Shown here: one piece after another, positions 22,001 to 28,000 of the stretch
How positions within the stretch are numbered: the stretch's first letter is position 1
How the letters are laid out: every line of letters begins with the position of its first letter
From: Amycolatopsis pittospori
Lineage (GTDB): Bacteria > Actinomycetota > Actinomycetes > Mycobacteriales > Pseudonocardiaceae
Assembly: GCF_013870525.1 (NCBI RefSeq)
Contig: NZ_JACBXD010000062.1
Location: 1 to 46,182 of the forward strand
DNA length: 46,182 bases
Direction of reading: 5' to 3'
Notes under the pieces: model-generated
Seen by the model: the letters and a program-made list of their open reading frames with translations, nothing else
Database searches by the model: none
What the model was told of the DNA's origin: nothing
Made by a program: the position numbers and the translations under genes

Positions 22001-24979
22001 CGGCTGCTGGGCGACGACAACCTCGCCGAGACTCGCGAGAGCGTCACCTTCGGCCAGGGGCTCCGGCGAGAGCACCAGCCACTCACCGTCAGGCCGGGCT
22101 TCGGACACCCGCACCGGGACCCACTCCGCCCGATACCGCCAACCCTCGACCTCGGAAGACTCACGACGCCGCTGACGCCACGCGGACAAAGAGGGCAGCA
22201 ACGCGCCGAGGAACTGCTCGTCCTCGCCCGCCACCCTCAGTTCGGCGGCGAGCGTGCGGATGTCGGCGCGCTCGACGGCGTCCCAGAACTCGCTGTCGGC
22301 CACGTCGTCCTGCACTTCGGCCGCGGAACCGCCACCGAACTCCAGCCAGAAACGCTCGTGCTGGAAGGCATAGGTGGGCAGCTCGACCCGTTCGCCTGCC
22401 AGGAGGGCCGTCCAGTCGACGCGGGTTCCCCGGGTGTGCAGCGCACCGAGCGCCGTCATGGCGGTGCGGACCTCAGGCCGGTCACCGCGGAGCAGCGGCA
22501 CGAACAGGGCCTCGGCGTCAGGAAGACAACCTTGCGCCAGCCCGCTCAGCACCCCATCGGGGCCCAGTTCGAGGAAGGAGGTGACACCCTGCGCGGCGAG
22601 AATTCCCACACCATCGGCGAAACGCACCGACCGACGCACATGATCCAGCCAATACCCCGGCGACGTCAGATCCGCGGTCAACCCACCGGACACAGTGGAC
22701 ACCACCGGAATCTCCGGCGCGTTGAACGTGATGTCCTCAAGAACCTTCGAGAACTCCGCGAGCATCGGCTCCATCAACGGCGAATGAAACGCATGACTCA
22801 CCTCAAGACGCTTCGTCTTACGACCCCTAGCCGCGAACTCCCCCGCAATCCGGGAAACCACAGACTCGACCCCGGAGATCACCACCGAATTCGGGCCATT
22901 CACCGCAGCGATCCCGAACTCGGGTGTCAGCACGATCTCGTCTTCGGTCGCCTCGATCGCGACCATCACGCCACCCTCGGGCAGCGCCTGCATCAACCGA
23001 CCACGAGCCGACACCAACTTGCCCGCGTCCTCCAGCGAAAACACACCGGCGACATGCGCGGCCGCGATCTCACCAATCGAATGCCCCAACAGAAAGTCGG
23101 GACGAACACCCCACGACTCCACCAGCCGATACAGCGCCACCTCAAGAGCAAACAGAGCCGGTTGCGCGAACTCCGTCCGACCAAGATCCCCTAACGACGG
23201 CAAAAACTCACACGCCGCATCAAAAGCCTCAGCGAAAACAGGGAACTCCGCATACAGCTCCGCCCCCATACCCACCCGCTGAGAACCCTGACCAGCGAAC
23301 AAAAACGCCGAACGGCCACGGCCGATGGAGCCCTCGACGAGGTCTGCGGACGAACGGCCTTCGGCCAGCGCCCTCAGCGCCCTCACCAGTTCGTCACGGT
23401 CGGCACCGGCCACCGCGGCGCGCCGTTCCAGCGCCGACCGCGTCGTCGCCAGCGAGTACGCGACATCCGTCAGCGCCGCGTCGTCTTCCTCCATGAAGGA
23501 AGCCAGCTTGGCCGCTTGGGCCCGCAACGCCGCCGTCGTCTTACCGGACAGCACGAACGGCACCACGGCGGGCGCCCGTCGTTCGGGAGCCTGCTCCTGG
23601 ACGGGCGCCTGCTCGAGAATCGTGTGCGCGTTGGTACCGCTGATCCCGAAGGAGGACACCGCCGCCCGGCGAGGACGGCCGGCGTCGGGCCACGCCCGCG
23701 CCTCGGTGAGCAGCTCCACGCTTCCGGAGGACCAGTCGATATGCGACGACGGCGCGTCCACGTGCAGCGTCTTGGGCAGTACCCCGTGCCGCATCGCCAT
23801 GACCATCTTGATCACACCCGCCACCCCGGCGGCGGCCTGGGTGTGCCCGAGGTTCGACTTCACCGACCCCAGCAGCAGCGGCACTTCGCGATCCTGCCCA
23901 TACGCCGCCAGAAGGGCTTGCGCCTCGATCGGGTCACCCAGTGCCGTGCCGGTGCCATGCGCCTCGACCGCGTCCACTTCGGACGGTGCCAGCCCGGCGC
24001 TCGCCAGCGCGGCCCTGATCACCCGGCGCTGCGACGGCCCGTTCGGCGCGGTCAGCCCGTTCGACGCACCGTCGGAGTTCACCGCGGAACCGCGGATCAC
24101 CGCCAGCACGGTGTGGCCGTTACGCACGGCGTCCGACAGTCGCTCGACCAGCAGGACGCCGACGCCCTCACCCCAGCCGGTGCCGTCGGCCCCCTCGGCG
24201 AAAGCCTTGCACCGGCCGTCGTCCGCGAGCCCGCCTTGTGCGGAGAACTCGACGAAGGTGCCCGGCCCGGCCATCACGGTGACCCCGCCGGCCACGGCCA
24301 GATCGCACTCGCCCCGGCGGAGCGAATGCGCCGCCAGGTGCAACGCCACCAGTGAGGAGGAGCAGGCGGTGTCCACGGTGATCGCGGGGCCTTCCAGTCC
24401 CAGCGAGTACGCGATCCGGCCGGACGCCACGCTCGGCGTGGTGCCGGTCATCAGATGTCCCTGCGTGCCCTCGGGTGCGGCCTCCACCCCGACCCCGTAA
24501 CCGTGCGCCGCCGCGCCGACGAACACACCGGTCTGGCTGCCGCGCATGGTCGAGGCGTCGATCCCCGCGCGCTCGAACGCCTCCCACGAGGTCTCCAGCA
24601 ACAACCGCTGCTGCGGATCCATCGCCAGCGCCTCACGCGGCGAGATCCCGAAGAACCCCGGATCGAACTCCGCCGCGTCGTAGAGGAACCCGCCGCCGCG
24701 GGCGTGGAACGTGCCCGTGGCGCCCGGATCGGGGTCGTACAGGTTGTCCAGGTCCCAACCGCGGTCGGCGGGGAAGCCGTCGATCGCGTCCTGTCCGGAT
24801 TCCAGCAGGCGCCACAGATCCTCCGGCGAGCGCACCCCGCCGGGGAAGCGGCATCCGATGCCGATGATCGCGATCGGTTCCTGCTGCTGTTCTTCGACCT
24901 CCCGCAGCCGCCGATGCGCGTCACGCAGGTCAGCGGTCGCACGCTTGAGGTAGTTGAGAAGCTTCTGCTCGTTTTCCAT
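4037..24979 (-). CDS. PKS C: four-module type I polyketide synthase
   Basis: A 6980-residue megasynthase performing four chain extensions. Domains: N-terminal docking helix (1-33), module 1 KS-AT-KR-ACP (~34-1460), module 2 KS-AT-DH-ER-KR-ACP (~1479-3440), module 3 KS-AT-KR-ACP (~3464-4895), module 4 KS-AT-DH-ER-KR-ACP (~4911-6900), and C-terminal docking region ending DQIFDLIDNDLQIS. Start ATG at 24979 follows GGAAG by 7 nt. The gene is internally repetitive: modules 1-2 and 3-4 form two like-for-like pairs, with exact repeats of 219 and 241 bp between modules 1 and 3. A TTA codon lies at 23194-23192 (residue 596). PKS D begins 28 nt after the stop, so the two are probably translated from one message. 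Conserved catalytic residues checked in KS, AT, DH, KR and ACP are all present. The product cannot be named from this gene alone. Confidence 0.97.
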   Translation of the reverse strand: MENEQKLLNYLKRATADLRDAHRRLREVEEQQQEPIAIIGIGCRFPGGVRSPEDLWRLLESGQDAIDGFPADRGWDLDNLYDPDPGATGTFHARGGGFLYDAAEFDPGFFGISPREALAMDPQQRLLLETSWEAFERAGIDASTMRGSQTGVFVGAAAHGYGVGVEAAPEGTQGHLMTGTTPSVASGRIAYSLGLEGPAITVDTACSSSLVALHLAAHSLRRGECDLAVAGGVTVMAGPGTFVEFSAQGGLADDGRCKAFAEGADGTGWGEGVGVLLVERLSDAVRNGHTVLAVIRGSAVNSDGASNGLTAPNGPSQRRVIRAALASAGLAPSEVDAVEAHGTGTALGDPIEAQALLAAYGQDREVPLLLGSVKSNLGHTQAAAGVAGVIKMVMAMRHGVLPKTLHVDAPSSHIDWSSGSVELLTEARAWPDAGRPRRAAVSSFGISGTNAHTILEQAPVQEQAPERRAPAVVPFVLSGKTTAALRAQAAKLASFMEEDDAALTDVAYSLATTRSALERRAAVAGADRDELVRALRALAEGRSSADLVEGSIGRGRSAFLFAGQGSQRVGMGAELYAEFPVFAEAFDAACEFLPSLGDLGRTEFAQPALFALEVALYRLVESWGVRPDFLLGHSIGEIAAAHVAGVFSLEDAGKLVSARGRLMQALPEGGVMVAIEATEDEIVLTPEFGIAAVNGPNSVVISGVESVVSRIAGEFAARGRKTKRLEVSHAFHSPLMEPMLAEFSKVLEDITFNAPEIPVVSTVSGGLTADLTSPGYWLDHVRRSVRFADGVGILAAQGVTSFLELGPDGVLSGLAQGCLPDAEALFVPLLRGDRPEVRTAMTALGALHTRGTRVDWTALLAGERVELPTYAFQHERFWLEFGGGSAAEVQDDVADSEFWDAVERADIRTLAAELRVAGEDEQFLGALLPSLSAWRQRRRESSEVEGWRYRAEWVPVRVSEARPDGEWLVLSPEPLAEGDALASLGEVVVAQQPDLSELLTPGRFAGVVSCLDAESTLAVVQAAVGTGSKVWAVTRGAVSVGRGDRLAAPESARVWGLGRVAALEHPEVWGGLIDLPAAGDPRLLGVLAGSEDQVAVRASGVFARRLTRADAAGQEPWALSGTALVTGGTGALGGQVARWLVERGAEHLVLVSRRGAESPGAEDLAAELRDLGATVTVAACDVADRAAVAELVGGLPGLSVVVHAAGVAQSTPLAECSVEEFRAVVAGKVAGAVNLHELTEGLDAFIVFSSIAATWGSGGQSAYAAGNAFLDALVEQRRADGLPGLSVAWGPWAEGGMAAGEAGEHLAKRGLTALAPERALAALEGAQRDTTITVADVDWARFAPVFTSRRPSPLLTELIDVTVAVDEPRDTNELRTRLIGRPLADQRRLLLDLVRSEAAVVLGYSGPEAVEQDRAFRELGFDSLTAVELRNRMVPLVGLDLPTTLVFDYPNPLALAEHLLGELLGARENVVATSVAASDEPIAIVGMACRFPGGVHSPEQLWSLLASGEDAVGGFPENRGWDLEELYHPEPGNPGTSYTRDGAFLYDVGEFDARFFGISPREAVTMDPQQRLLLETSWEAFERAGIDPASVRGSQTGVFVGSNGQDYLSVLLASSDLGDGHLGTGVSASVVSGRLAYTFGLEGPALTVDTACSSSLVALHLAAQALRNGECELALAGGVTVMSTPGAFVDFSAQRGLAADGRCKPFAEGADGTGWGEGAGMLLVERLSDAQRKGHRILAVVRGSAVNQDGASNGLTAPNGPSQQRVIRAALANAGLGPSDVDAVEAHGTGTSLGDPIEAQALLATYGQDRERPLWLGAVKSNLGHTQAAAGVAGIIKMVMAMRHGVLPKTLHVDSPSSQVDWSAGAVELLTESRSWEPGAVPRRAGVSSFGISGTNAHTILEEAPETPVVEPAASPSIVPMVLSAKSAEALRAQAERLRLLVTEGGDTAAVARSLATTRSTWDRRAAVVGADRDSLLAGLAALAAGGQASGLVEGTADSGKTAFLFAGQGSQRVGMGAELYAEFPVFAEAFDAACEFLPPLGDLGRTEFAQPALFALEVALYRLVESWGVRPDFVMGHSIGEIAAAHVAGVFSLEDAGRLVAARGRLMQALPEGGVMVAIEATEDEFVLSPEFGIAAVNGPRSVVISGVESVVSRIAGEFAARGRKTKRLEVSHAFHSPLMEPMLAEFAKVLEDITFNEAQIPVVSTVSGGLGADWASPGYWLDHVRRSVRFADGVGILAAQGVTSFLELGPDGVLSGLAQGCLPDAEALFVPLLRGDRPEVHTAITALGALHTRGVPVDWTAYFGPGEAVDLPTYAFQREHYWPKISGLVAGDVTGAGLGAADHPLLGAAVELAGGDGLVLTGRLSARTHPWLADHRIQGQVLVPGTALLELAVAAGDRTGCDLVEELTLSAPLVLPESGSVQVQVAVGAADEAGRREVSVHSRTEGDWTTHATGVLARRAVRPGAGSAEWPPSGARQVDVSGLYTGMAEAGFGYGDSFQGLRAAWVLGDEIFAEVELPLSVRDEAARFGLHPALLDAGLHALALRAGDGDGGGRVPFSWTGFSLFAVGATAVRIRLTPSGADTVSIEITDTEGRPVAAVDSLIMRALPGNRHTTPDALYRLTWEPISLPMGETAPVVTVDCVSRGRTTTELVSSMLTDVQEWLADRTAEGTRLMVVTRGAVAAEAGEVIRDLPAAAVWGLLRTVQAEHPGRLLLVDVDEDPRSGEALAVVPNGDEPQVVIRGGEAFAARLNRASRSAELALPDERTWRLDSVGKGTLSNLSLVSWPQAGDPLGDLDVRVEVRAAGVNFRDVLNALGMYPGDAGLMGIEGAGVVLEVGAKVTGLVPGDRVMGLLAGAFGPIAVTDSRTVARIPAEWSFVDAASVPVVFLTAFYALRDLMDVRSGEAALIHAAAGGVGMAAVQLARHWGVEVFATASAAKWDAVRALGVADDHLASSRDTGFEAKFLEVTEGRGVDVVLDALAGEFVDASLRLLPRGGRFAEMGKTDVRDPGAVAEQFEGVAYRAFDLIDAGPVRIGEMLAELVGLFDAGVLSPLPSRVWDVRQAPEAFRFMSQAKHVGKVVLSVPRSLDVEGTVLITGGTGNLGALVARHLVDQGARKLLLVSRRGVAAPGAEALAAELTGLGAEVSVVACDVADRDALAEVLSTVDLTAVVHTAGVLDDGVVESLTADRVASVLRPKADAAWNLHELTKNHDLAEFVVFSSASGVFGNPGQANYSAANVFLDALTAHRRAEGLPGLSLAWGLWDQENGGMGGTLSTADRARVSRSGSGALSPEQGLALFDAARARADALLVPLNLDLGSGQASADEVPPLLRGLVRVLNRRTAASASVESADSLGQRLAALSVAARTEELTGIVRDQAALVLGYHDAEHVVAESSFRELGFDSLTSIELRNRLNQATGLKLPATLVFDYPTPLVLAAFLRAELVDEDTAAPAPVVQSRPAADEPIAIIGIGCRYPGGVSSPEELWDLVASGRDAIGGLPLDRGWDLDLDSVREGGFLYDAADFDPGFFGISPREALAMDPQQRLLLETAWEAFEHAGFDAANYRGSQTGVFVGTATQGYAVGVSPLPDGVQGHLMTGTTPSVASGRVAYTFGLEGPAVTVDTACSSSLVALHWAAQALRNGECDLALAGGATVMSAPGAFIEFSAQGGLSADGRCKAFSDSADGTGWGEGAGMLLVERLSDAQRRGHRILAVVRGSAVNQDGASNGLTAPNGPSQQRVIRAALASAGLRPSDVDAVEAHGTGTPLGDPIEAQALLATYGKGREVPLWLGSVKSNLGHTQAAAGVAGIIKMVMAMRHQVLPKTLHAGTPSSHVDWSTGAVELLGESRAWPETGRPRRAAVSSFGISGTNAHTIIEQAPAETPPVTAHGPAVLPFLLSGKTTAALRAQAARLLPVAENPAVALPDLAFSLATNRSALERRAVVAGADSAELVRALGALAEGRSSAEVIEGATGRGKTAFLFTGQGAQRVGMGRELHAEFPVFAEAFDDACEFLPPRLREVVLSEPESLNRTEFAQAALFAVEVALYRLVESWGVCPDFLLGHSIGEIAAAHIAGVLSLADAGKLVSARGRLMQALPSGGAMVAIEASEEEFEPTDEFGIAAVNGPASVVISGAETVVVRVAAEFAAKGRRTKRVEASHAFHSPLMEPMLAEFAEVLAELTFREPAIPVVSTVSGGLAADLSSPRYWLDHVRKAVRFADGVRMLAAQGVTSFVELGPDGVLTAMAQGCLPETDALFVSMLRADRPEIRTVITALGALHTRGVAVDWSALLSGNRVDLPTYAFQRERYWVEPAPGAGATRSDEIDAAFWDAVEREDLESVAAELAIGDEPALGSVVSSLSAWRQRRRESSVVEGWRYRAEWVPVRVSEARPDGEWLVLSPEPLAEGDALAGLGEVVVVDRLEQAALAELLVPGRFAGVVSCLDAASTLAVVQAAVGTGVKVWAVTRGAVSVGRSDRLSAPEQAQVWGLGRVAALEHPEVWGGLIDLPASGDDRVLGLLAGVEDQVAVRASGVFARRLTRVDAAGAKSWTFGGTALVTGGTGALGGQVARWLAQRGAEHLVLVSRRGIASPGAEDLAAELRDLGVAVTVAACDVADRAAVAELVGGLPGLSVVVHAAGVAQSTPLAECSVEEFRAVVAGKVAGAVNLHELTEGLDAFIVFSSIAATWGSGGQSAYAAGNAFLDALVEQRRADGLPGLSVAWGPWAEAGMAVGEAGEQLAKRGLTALAPERALSALEGAQHDTTITVADVDWARFAPVFTSRRPSPLLTELIEIEDTAGEPAGAGSAELREKLAGLAPAARRQTVLDLVRSEAAVVLGYSGPEAVEQDRAFRELGFDSLTAVELRNRMVPLVGLDLPTTLVFDYPNPLALAEHLLGELTGVHTAITTATAVAAADEPIAIVGMACRFPGGAHSPEQLWRLLSESRDAVGPFPDNRGWDLAELYHPEPGNPGTSYTRDGAFLYDVGEFDPQFFGISPREALAMDPQQRLLLETSWEAFERAGFDPAELRGSRTGVFVGSNGQDYLSVLLASSDLGEGQLGTGVSASVVSGRLAYTFGLEGPAVTVDTACSSSLVAIHLAVQALRNGECDMALAGGVTVMSTPGAFLDFSAQRGLSADGRCKAFADAADGTGWGEGAGILLVERLSEATRQGHQVLAVVRGSAVNQDGASNGLTAPNGLSQQRVIRAALANAGLGTSDVDAVEAHGTGTTLGDPIEAQALNATYGKDRDRPLWLGSVKSNLGHTQAAAGVAGVMKMVLALRHGLLPRSLHIDTPSPHVDWTAGAVELLTEARAWPERESARRAGISAFGMSGTNAHLILEQAPASVPAEVVPVAVTPWVLSGKSPEAVEAFAGRLADYAGDVAGVAAGLAGRSVFGHRAVLVGEDQAGLAAALASGELPAGVVRGSGSGVERVVFVFPGQGSQWLGMASALLGESPVFASRMAECDSALRSFVDWSLFEVLGDEAALTRVDVVQPVLWSVMVSLAEVWRSLGVVPSAVVGHSQGEIAAAVVAGGLSLEDGARVVALRSQAIAAELAGLGGMLSVAAPVTEVGEGVSIAAVNGPNAVVLSGDPDALANAKAHYEAEGVRARLVAVDYASHSAHVERIEAELAELLAPVTPRTGDIPFYSTVDSRWLDTAELTGGYWYRNLRQTVRFSDAVERLAADGQQMFVEVSAHPVLAMAIEDTVDLPVVGTLRRDEGGLRRFLLSAGEVFCHGAHVDWHALLGKAGTVPEDLPTYPFQHERFWPRVDASSGGDVTTAGLGATDHPMLGATLDFAGGDEVVLTARLSVSTSPWLAEHVVSGQVFLPGTAFAELAVQAGDRVGCARVEEVTIEAPLVLPSTGGIQLQLVVGTPDEAGTRELVFYSREADGEPWTRHASGAVSPESGEPGESGDLREWPPARATAVDIDGLYDGLAAAGLAYGPVFRGLTAVWERDAEVFAEVELPRDESAEAARFGLHPALLDAGLHALGAVSFGGGGAYLPFSWTGVTLHATGARSLRVRLTRHDGDSVSIFAADGAGDPVAVVESLALRPATAAATVLPKNLFLVGWDDVALPSAELLDLPELRDVKADQRPETVLLHWLPGTDGPHPAAHRVLAVVQDWLTDDRFTDSRLVFVTRGAIATAPDEDVPDADAAVVWGLVRSAQSENPGRFVLADLGGPEDLDRLPSALRSDEPQFALRDGRLRVPRLVPADRSAALTPPAGEPHWHLDLTGRGTLENLALLPSSAAVDELGEGEVRLEVRAAGVNFRDVLIALGMYPDEVPLGNEGAGVVLEVGPGVTGLVPGDRVLGVFAGGVGPVAVADSRLLAKLPAAWSFVEGASVPVVFLTAYYALRDLADLRRGESVLVHAAAGGVGMAAVQLARHWGAEVYGTASPAKWQAVRDLGLDDRHLASSRDLGFEAQFAEATGGRGVDVVLDCLAREFVDASLRLLPRGGRFIEMGKSDLRDPELVTAGHPGVRYRAFDVIEAGAERMGEILREVMALFADGALRLLPIRTWDVRRAHEAFRFLSQAKHVGKVVLTQPRRLDGTATVLVTGGTGNLGALAARRLVSEHGVRDLVLTSRSGPDAPGAAELVRELTELGARARIVRCDVADRAQVAEVVSGIGDALAGVVHTAGTLDDGLIGDLTPERLSAVLRSKVDGAAHLDELTRGLDLSLFVLYSGAAGVFGGPGQGNYAAANVWLDALAHRRRAAGLPATSLAWGLWARLGGMTAHLGEAELARLSRDGVGGLDTEEGLALFDAALAMDEPLLLPMRLDVAGLRRQRPDDVAHLLRGFTTATTSRRVAGEAKEDSGSKLLKRLAGLPEPEQEAILLDLVRTEAAAVLGFPSVAAVEPAQAFRELGFDSLTGVELRNRLGKVTGGRLAPTLVFDHATPAALAAFLRGELAPSGAEEAASDVLGELGRLELAVTGLADDGETKTEVAARLRSLLARLTGDEAENGVSQRIQDATADQIFDLIDNDLQIS
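4280..10249 (-). other. PKS C module 4: KS-AT(methylmalonyl)-DH-ER-KR(B)-ACP
   Basis: KS Cys is residue 5084. The AT has GHSQG (Ser 5516) and YASH (5610-5613), methylmalonyl type. The DH has His 5813 in HVVSGQVFLP and Asp 5978 in HPALLD. The ER has HAAAGGVGMAAVQ from 6363 and keeps the Tyr of ALGMYP, which in other ERs goes with a 2S methyl. The KR has LDD (6634-6636) and Tyr 6691, B-type. ACP Ser is 6861. Output: a saturated, methyl-branched unit. Its ER differs clearly from the ER type shared by PKS B module 3 and PKS C module 2. Confidence 0.93.
10298..10516 (-). repeat. 219-bp exact repeat, copy in PKS C module 3 ACP
   Basis: Identical base for base to 20591-20809. It covers most of the ACP, including the phosphopantetheine Ser, and ends at the ACP boundary on both sides. 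Identity at silent positions indicates recent duplication or gene conversion, not protein-level selection. Confidence 0.95.
10881..11121 (-). repeat. 241-bp exact repeat, copy in PKS C module 3 KR
   Basis: Identical to 21168-21408 and spans the catalytic core of the A1-type KR. Similarity continues beyond both ends with scattered mismatches. A third, slightly diverged copy lies around 31936-32170 in PKS B module 2. Confidence 0.95.
14660..20545 (-). other. PKS C module 2: KS-AT(malonyl)-DH-ER-KR(B)-ACP
   Basis: KS Cys is residue 1652. The AT has GHSIG (Ser 2079) and HAFH (2174-2177), malonyl type. The DH has His 2377 in HRIQGQVLVP and Asp 2538 in HPALLD. The ER has HAAAGGVGMAAVQ from 2911. 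The KR has LDD (3179-3181) and Tyr 3236, B-type. ACP Ser is 3405. Output: a fully reduced unit without branch. ER and KR DNA is nearly identical to that of PKS B module 3. Confidence 0.93.
15180..16690 (-). repeat. ~1.5-kb near-identical ER-KR block, copy in PKS C module 2
   Basis: Matches about 25790-27300 in PKS B module 3 with scattered single-base differences and a divergent patch near 15890-15960, at the ER region after FDL. Ends are approximate. Confidence 0.8.
20591..20809 (-). repeat. 219-bp exact repeat, copy in PKS C module 1 ACP
   Basis: Partner of 10298-10516 at an offset of 10,293 bp. Confidence 0.95.
21168..21408 (-). repeat. 241-bp exact repeat, copy in PKS C module 1 KR
   Basis: Partner of 10881-11121 at an offset of 10,287 bp; the 6-bp difference from the ACP repeat offset reflects an indel in the KR-ACP linker. 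Confidence 0.95.
23192..23194 (-). promoter_or_regulatory. Rare TTA leucine codon in PKS C (possible bldA control point)
   Basis: Residue 596, in the LPSLGDLG stretch of the module 1 AT, is encoded TTA. The homologous copies in PKS B module 2 and PKS C module 2 use TTG at this Leu, so the TTA is specific to this copy. Confidence 0.7.
23217..23321 (-). repeat. 105-bp exact repeat, copy in PKS C module 1 AT
   Basis: Identical to 33974-34078 in PKS B module 2, covering the start of the malonyl AT (FLFAGQGSQRVGMG region). Identity stops just before the variable KS-AT linker. Confidence 0.93.
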
Positions 24980-24986
24980 CGAAATT

Positions 24987-24991
24987 CTTCC
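24987..24991 (-). promoter_or_regulatory. Ribosome binding site of PKS C
   Basis: GGAAG lies 7 nt before the ATG at 24979, inside the 47-nt PKS B/PKS C gap (24980-25026). I see no promoter or terminator in that gap. Confidence 0.7.
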
Positions 24992-25026
24992 GCCCTCGAA
25001 GCGATCGGGATCTGGGGTCGAGCAGG

Positions 25027-28000
25027 TCAGGAGTTGCCGAAACCCTTGTCCAGCAAGTCGAACAATTCGTCAGCGGTGGCTTCCTCGAGGTCGCCGTCGC
25101 CGTCGTCCTCGGGTCCGCGCCTTCCGTCGTTCCAGTCGGCGAGGATCGCGGCCAGCCGGGCGCCGATCCGCTCACGTTCGCGCCGGTCCGCGGTGAAGAC
25201 GGCGAGCGCGCCGGAGAGCCGGTCGAGCTCGGCGTCCACGCCGGGAGCGACCTCTTCGTCGACGAGTTCGCCACGCAGGTACTCGGCCAGTGCCGACGGC
25301 GTCGGATAGTCGAAGACGAGGGTGGCGCTCAGTTTCAGTCCGGTGGCCACGTTGAGCCGGTTTCGCAGCTCGACCGAGGTCAGCGAGTCGAAACCGAGTT
25401 CCCGGAAGGATCGGTCGGGCTCCACGTAGTCCGAGTCGTGGTACCCGAGGACCAACGCGGCCTGCTCCCGGACCACCTCGACGAGTGTCTCGTCCTGTTC
25501 GGCCGTGGTCAGCCCCGCGAGGCGTGCCCCGAGGGTCGCCGTGGTGTCGCCGACCGACGAGACCGTCGCCCGGCGGGTCACCACCTTGACGAGACCGCGC
25601 AGCAGCGGCGGTACCTCATCCGCCGACGCCTGTCCCGAACCCAAGTCCAGGTTCAACGGCACCAAGACCGCGTCCGCGCGAGCACGAGCCGCGTCGAACA
25701 GCGCGATCCCCTGCTCCGGACTCAACGCACCGCTACCCGACCGGGAAACCCTGGCACGGTCCGCGGCGCTGAGCGTCCCACCCATGCCGCCGTTTTCCTG
25801 GTCCCACAGGCCCCACGCCAACGACAACCCCGGCAAACCGTTCGCCCGACGATGAGCCGCAAGCCCGTCCAGGAAGACATTCGCCGCCGAGTAATTCGCC
25901 TGCCCCGGATTACCGAACACACCCGACGCCGACGAAAACACCACGAACTCAGCCAAATCAAGGCTCTTCGTCAACTCATGCAAATTCCACGCCGCATCCG
26001 CCTTAGGACGCAGTACCCCGGCAACACGATCAGGAGTCAACGACTCCACGATGCCGTCATCCAGCACACCAGCGGTATGCACCACGGCCGTCAAATCCAC
26101 AGTAGACAGAACCTCGGCCAGCGCATCACGATCAGCCACATCACACGCCACCACGGACACTTCGGCACCCAGACCGGTCAGCTCATCGATCAAAGCATCC
26201 GCACCCGGAGCCGCCACACCACGACGACTCACCAACAACAGCTTCCGAGCACCCTGATCGACCACATGCCGCGCCACCAAAGCACCCAAATTCCCGGTAC
26301 CACCAGTGATCAACACCGTCCCCGCAGGATCGAGGGAGCGCGGCACACTCAAGACAACCTTGCCCACATGCCTCGCCTGCGACATGAACCGGAACGCCTC
26401 CGGCGCCTGCCGCACATCCCACACCCGAGACGGCAACGGCGAAAGCACACCAGCCTCGAACAACCCCACCAACTCGGCCAACATCTCACCGATCCGCACC
26501 GGACCGGCCTCCACCAGATCGAACGCCTGGTACCGGACGCCGGGGTAATCGGCCGCGACCTGCCCCGGCTCACGGACATCCGTCTTGCCCATCTCCGCGA
26601 ACCGGCCACCCCGCGGCAACAGCCTCAACGAGGCGTCGACGAACTCACCCGCCAACGCGTCGAGGACCACATCCACACCACGACCCTCGGTCACCTCAAG
26701 GAATTTCGCCTCGAAACCGGTATCCCGCGACGACGCCAGGTGGTCGTCGGAAACACCCAGCGCACGAACCGCGTCCCACTTCGCCGCACTCGCCGTGGCA
26801 AAGACCTCGACACCCCAATGCCGGGCCAACTGCACCGCGGCCATACCCACACCACCCGCGGCCGCGTGGATCAACGCCGCCTCACCGGAACGGACATCCA
26901 TCAGATCACGCAAAGCATAGAACGCCGTGAGGAAGACGATCGGAACCGACGCGGCGTCCACAAAGGACCATTCGGCCGGGATCCGTGCCAGCATCCGGGA
27001 GTCCGTCACCGCCACCGGCCCGAACGCCCCCGACAGCAGCCCCAGTACCCGGTCTCCAGGGACCAGCCCCGTGACGCCGGAGCCGACCTCCAGCACCACA
27101 CCGGCACCTTCGATACCCATCAGACCCGCGTCGCCGGGATACATGCCCAGCGCGTTCAGCACGTCACGGAAATTCACCCCCGCCGCCCGCACCTCGACCC
27201 GGACGTCCAGATCACCCAACGGATCCCCGGCCTGCGGCCAGGACACCAACGACAGGTTCGACAACGTGCCCTTGCCGACACTGTCCAAGCGCCACAGTGC
27301 CTCGCCGATCGGCGGCGCCAGGTCGGCCGACCCCGAAGCCCGGTCCAGCCTCGCGGCGAAGACGTCGCCACCGCGCGCGACCAGCCGAGGTTCGCCGGAG
27401 ACCGCCAACGCGCGCTCCAGGGACTTCGGGTCCTCGTCCACGTCGACCACGGTCACCCGGTCCGGATGTTCGCTCTGCACGCTCAGCAGCAGACCCCACA
27501 CCCCTGAGGCCGCGAGGTCCAGCACGTCCTCGCCGGTGCTCGCCGCGACCGCCCGGTGGGTCGCCACAACCAGGTGCGCATCGGCAAAGGCCTTGTCCGA
27601 AAGCCATTCCTGGACGAGTGCCAGTACAGCAGAGGTCAGTTCGGTCGTATCCCGGCCGACGGCCGCGCAGTCCACGACCACGATCGGTGGCACGCTCGCG
27701 CCCACCGACTTCAGGTCGAAGCCCCGCAACGTGCTCCACTCGGGCGCCGCGTCCGCCGGGGTGACCGGCTCCCACATCAAGCGGAACAGGTTGTTGTCGG
27801 CGTAGTCGCCGGCGTTGGGCAACGACTCCTCGGACACTTCACGCAGCACCAGCGAGTCCACCGAAGCGATCGGCCGTCCCGTGCTGTCCGCCACCTCGAT
27901 CGACAGCGAGTCCGCGCCGGTCTTGGTCAGTTTCACCCTGGCCGCGGCCGCGCCGACCGCGAACAGGGACACGCCCGACCAGGCGAACGGGATACGCCCA

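Larger units (their letters stand above)
20590..24880 (-). other. PKS C module 1: KS-AT(malonyl)-KR(A1)-ACP
   Basis: KS Cys is residue 206. The AT has GHSIG (Ser 634) and HAFH (729-732), malonyl type. The KR has Trp 1255 eight residues before Tyr 1263, no LDD, and Gln at the A1/A2 position, so it is A1-type. ACP Ser is 1423. There is no DH. Output: a beta-hydroxy unit. Its AT has a 105-bp exact match to PKS B module 2, and its KR and ACP have 241-bp and 219-bp exact matches to module 3 of this gene. Confidence 0.93.

Noticed and set aside
24980..25026. Terminator or promoter between PKS B and PKS C
   Set aside because: Only a ribosome binding site is evident; there is no convincing hairpin or -10/-35 pair in 47 nt.
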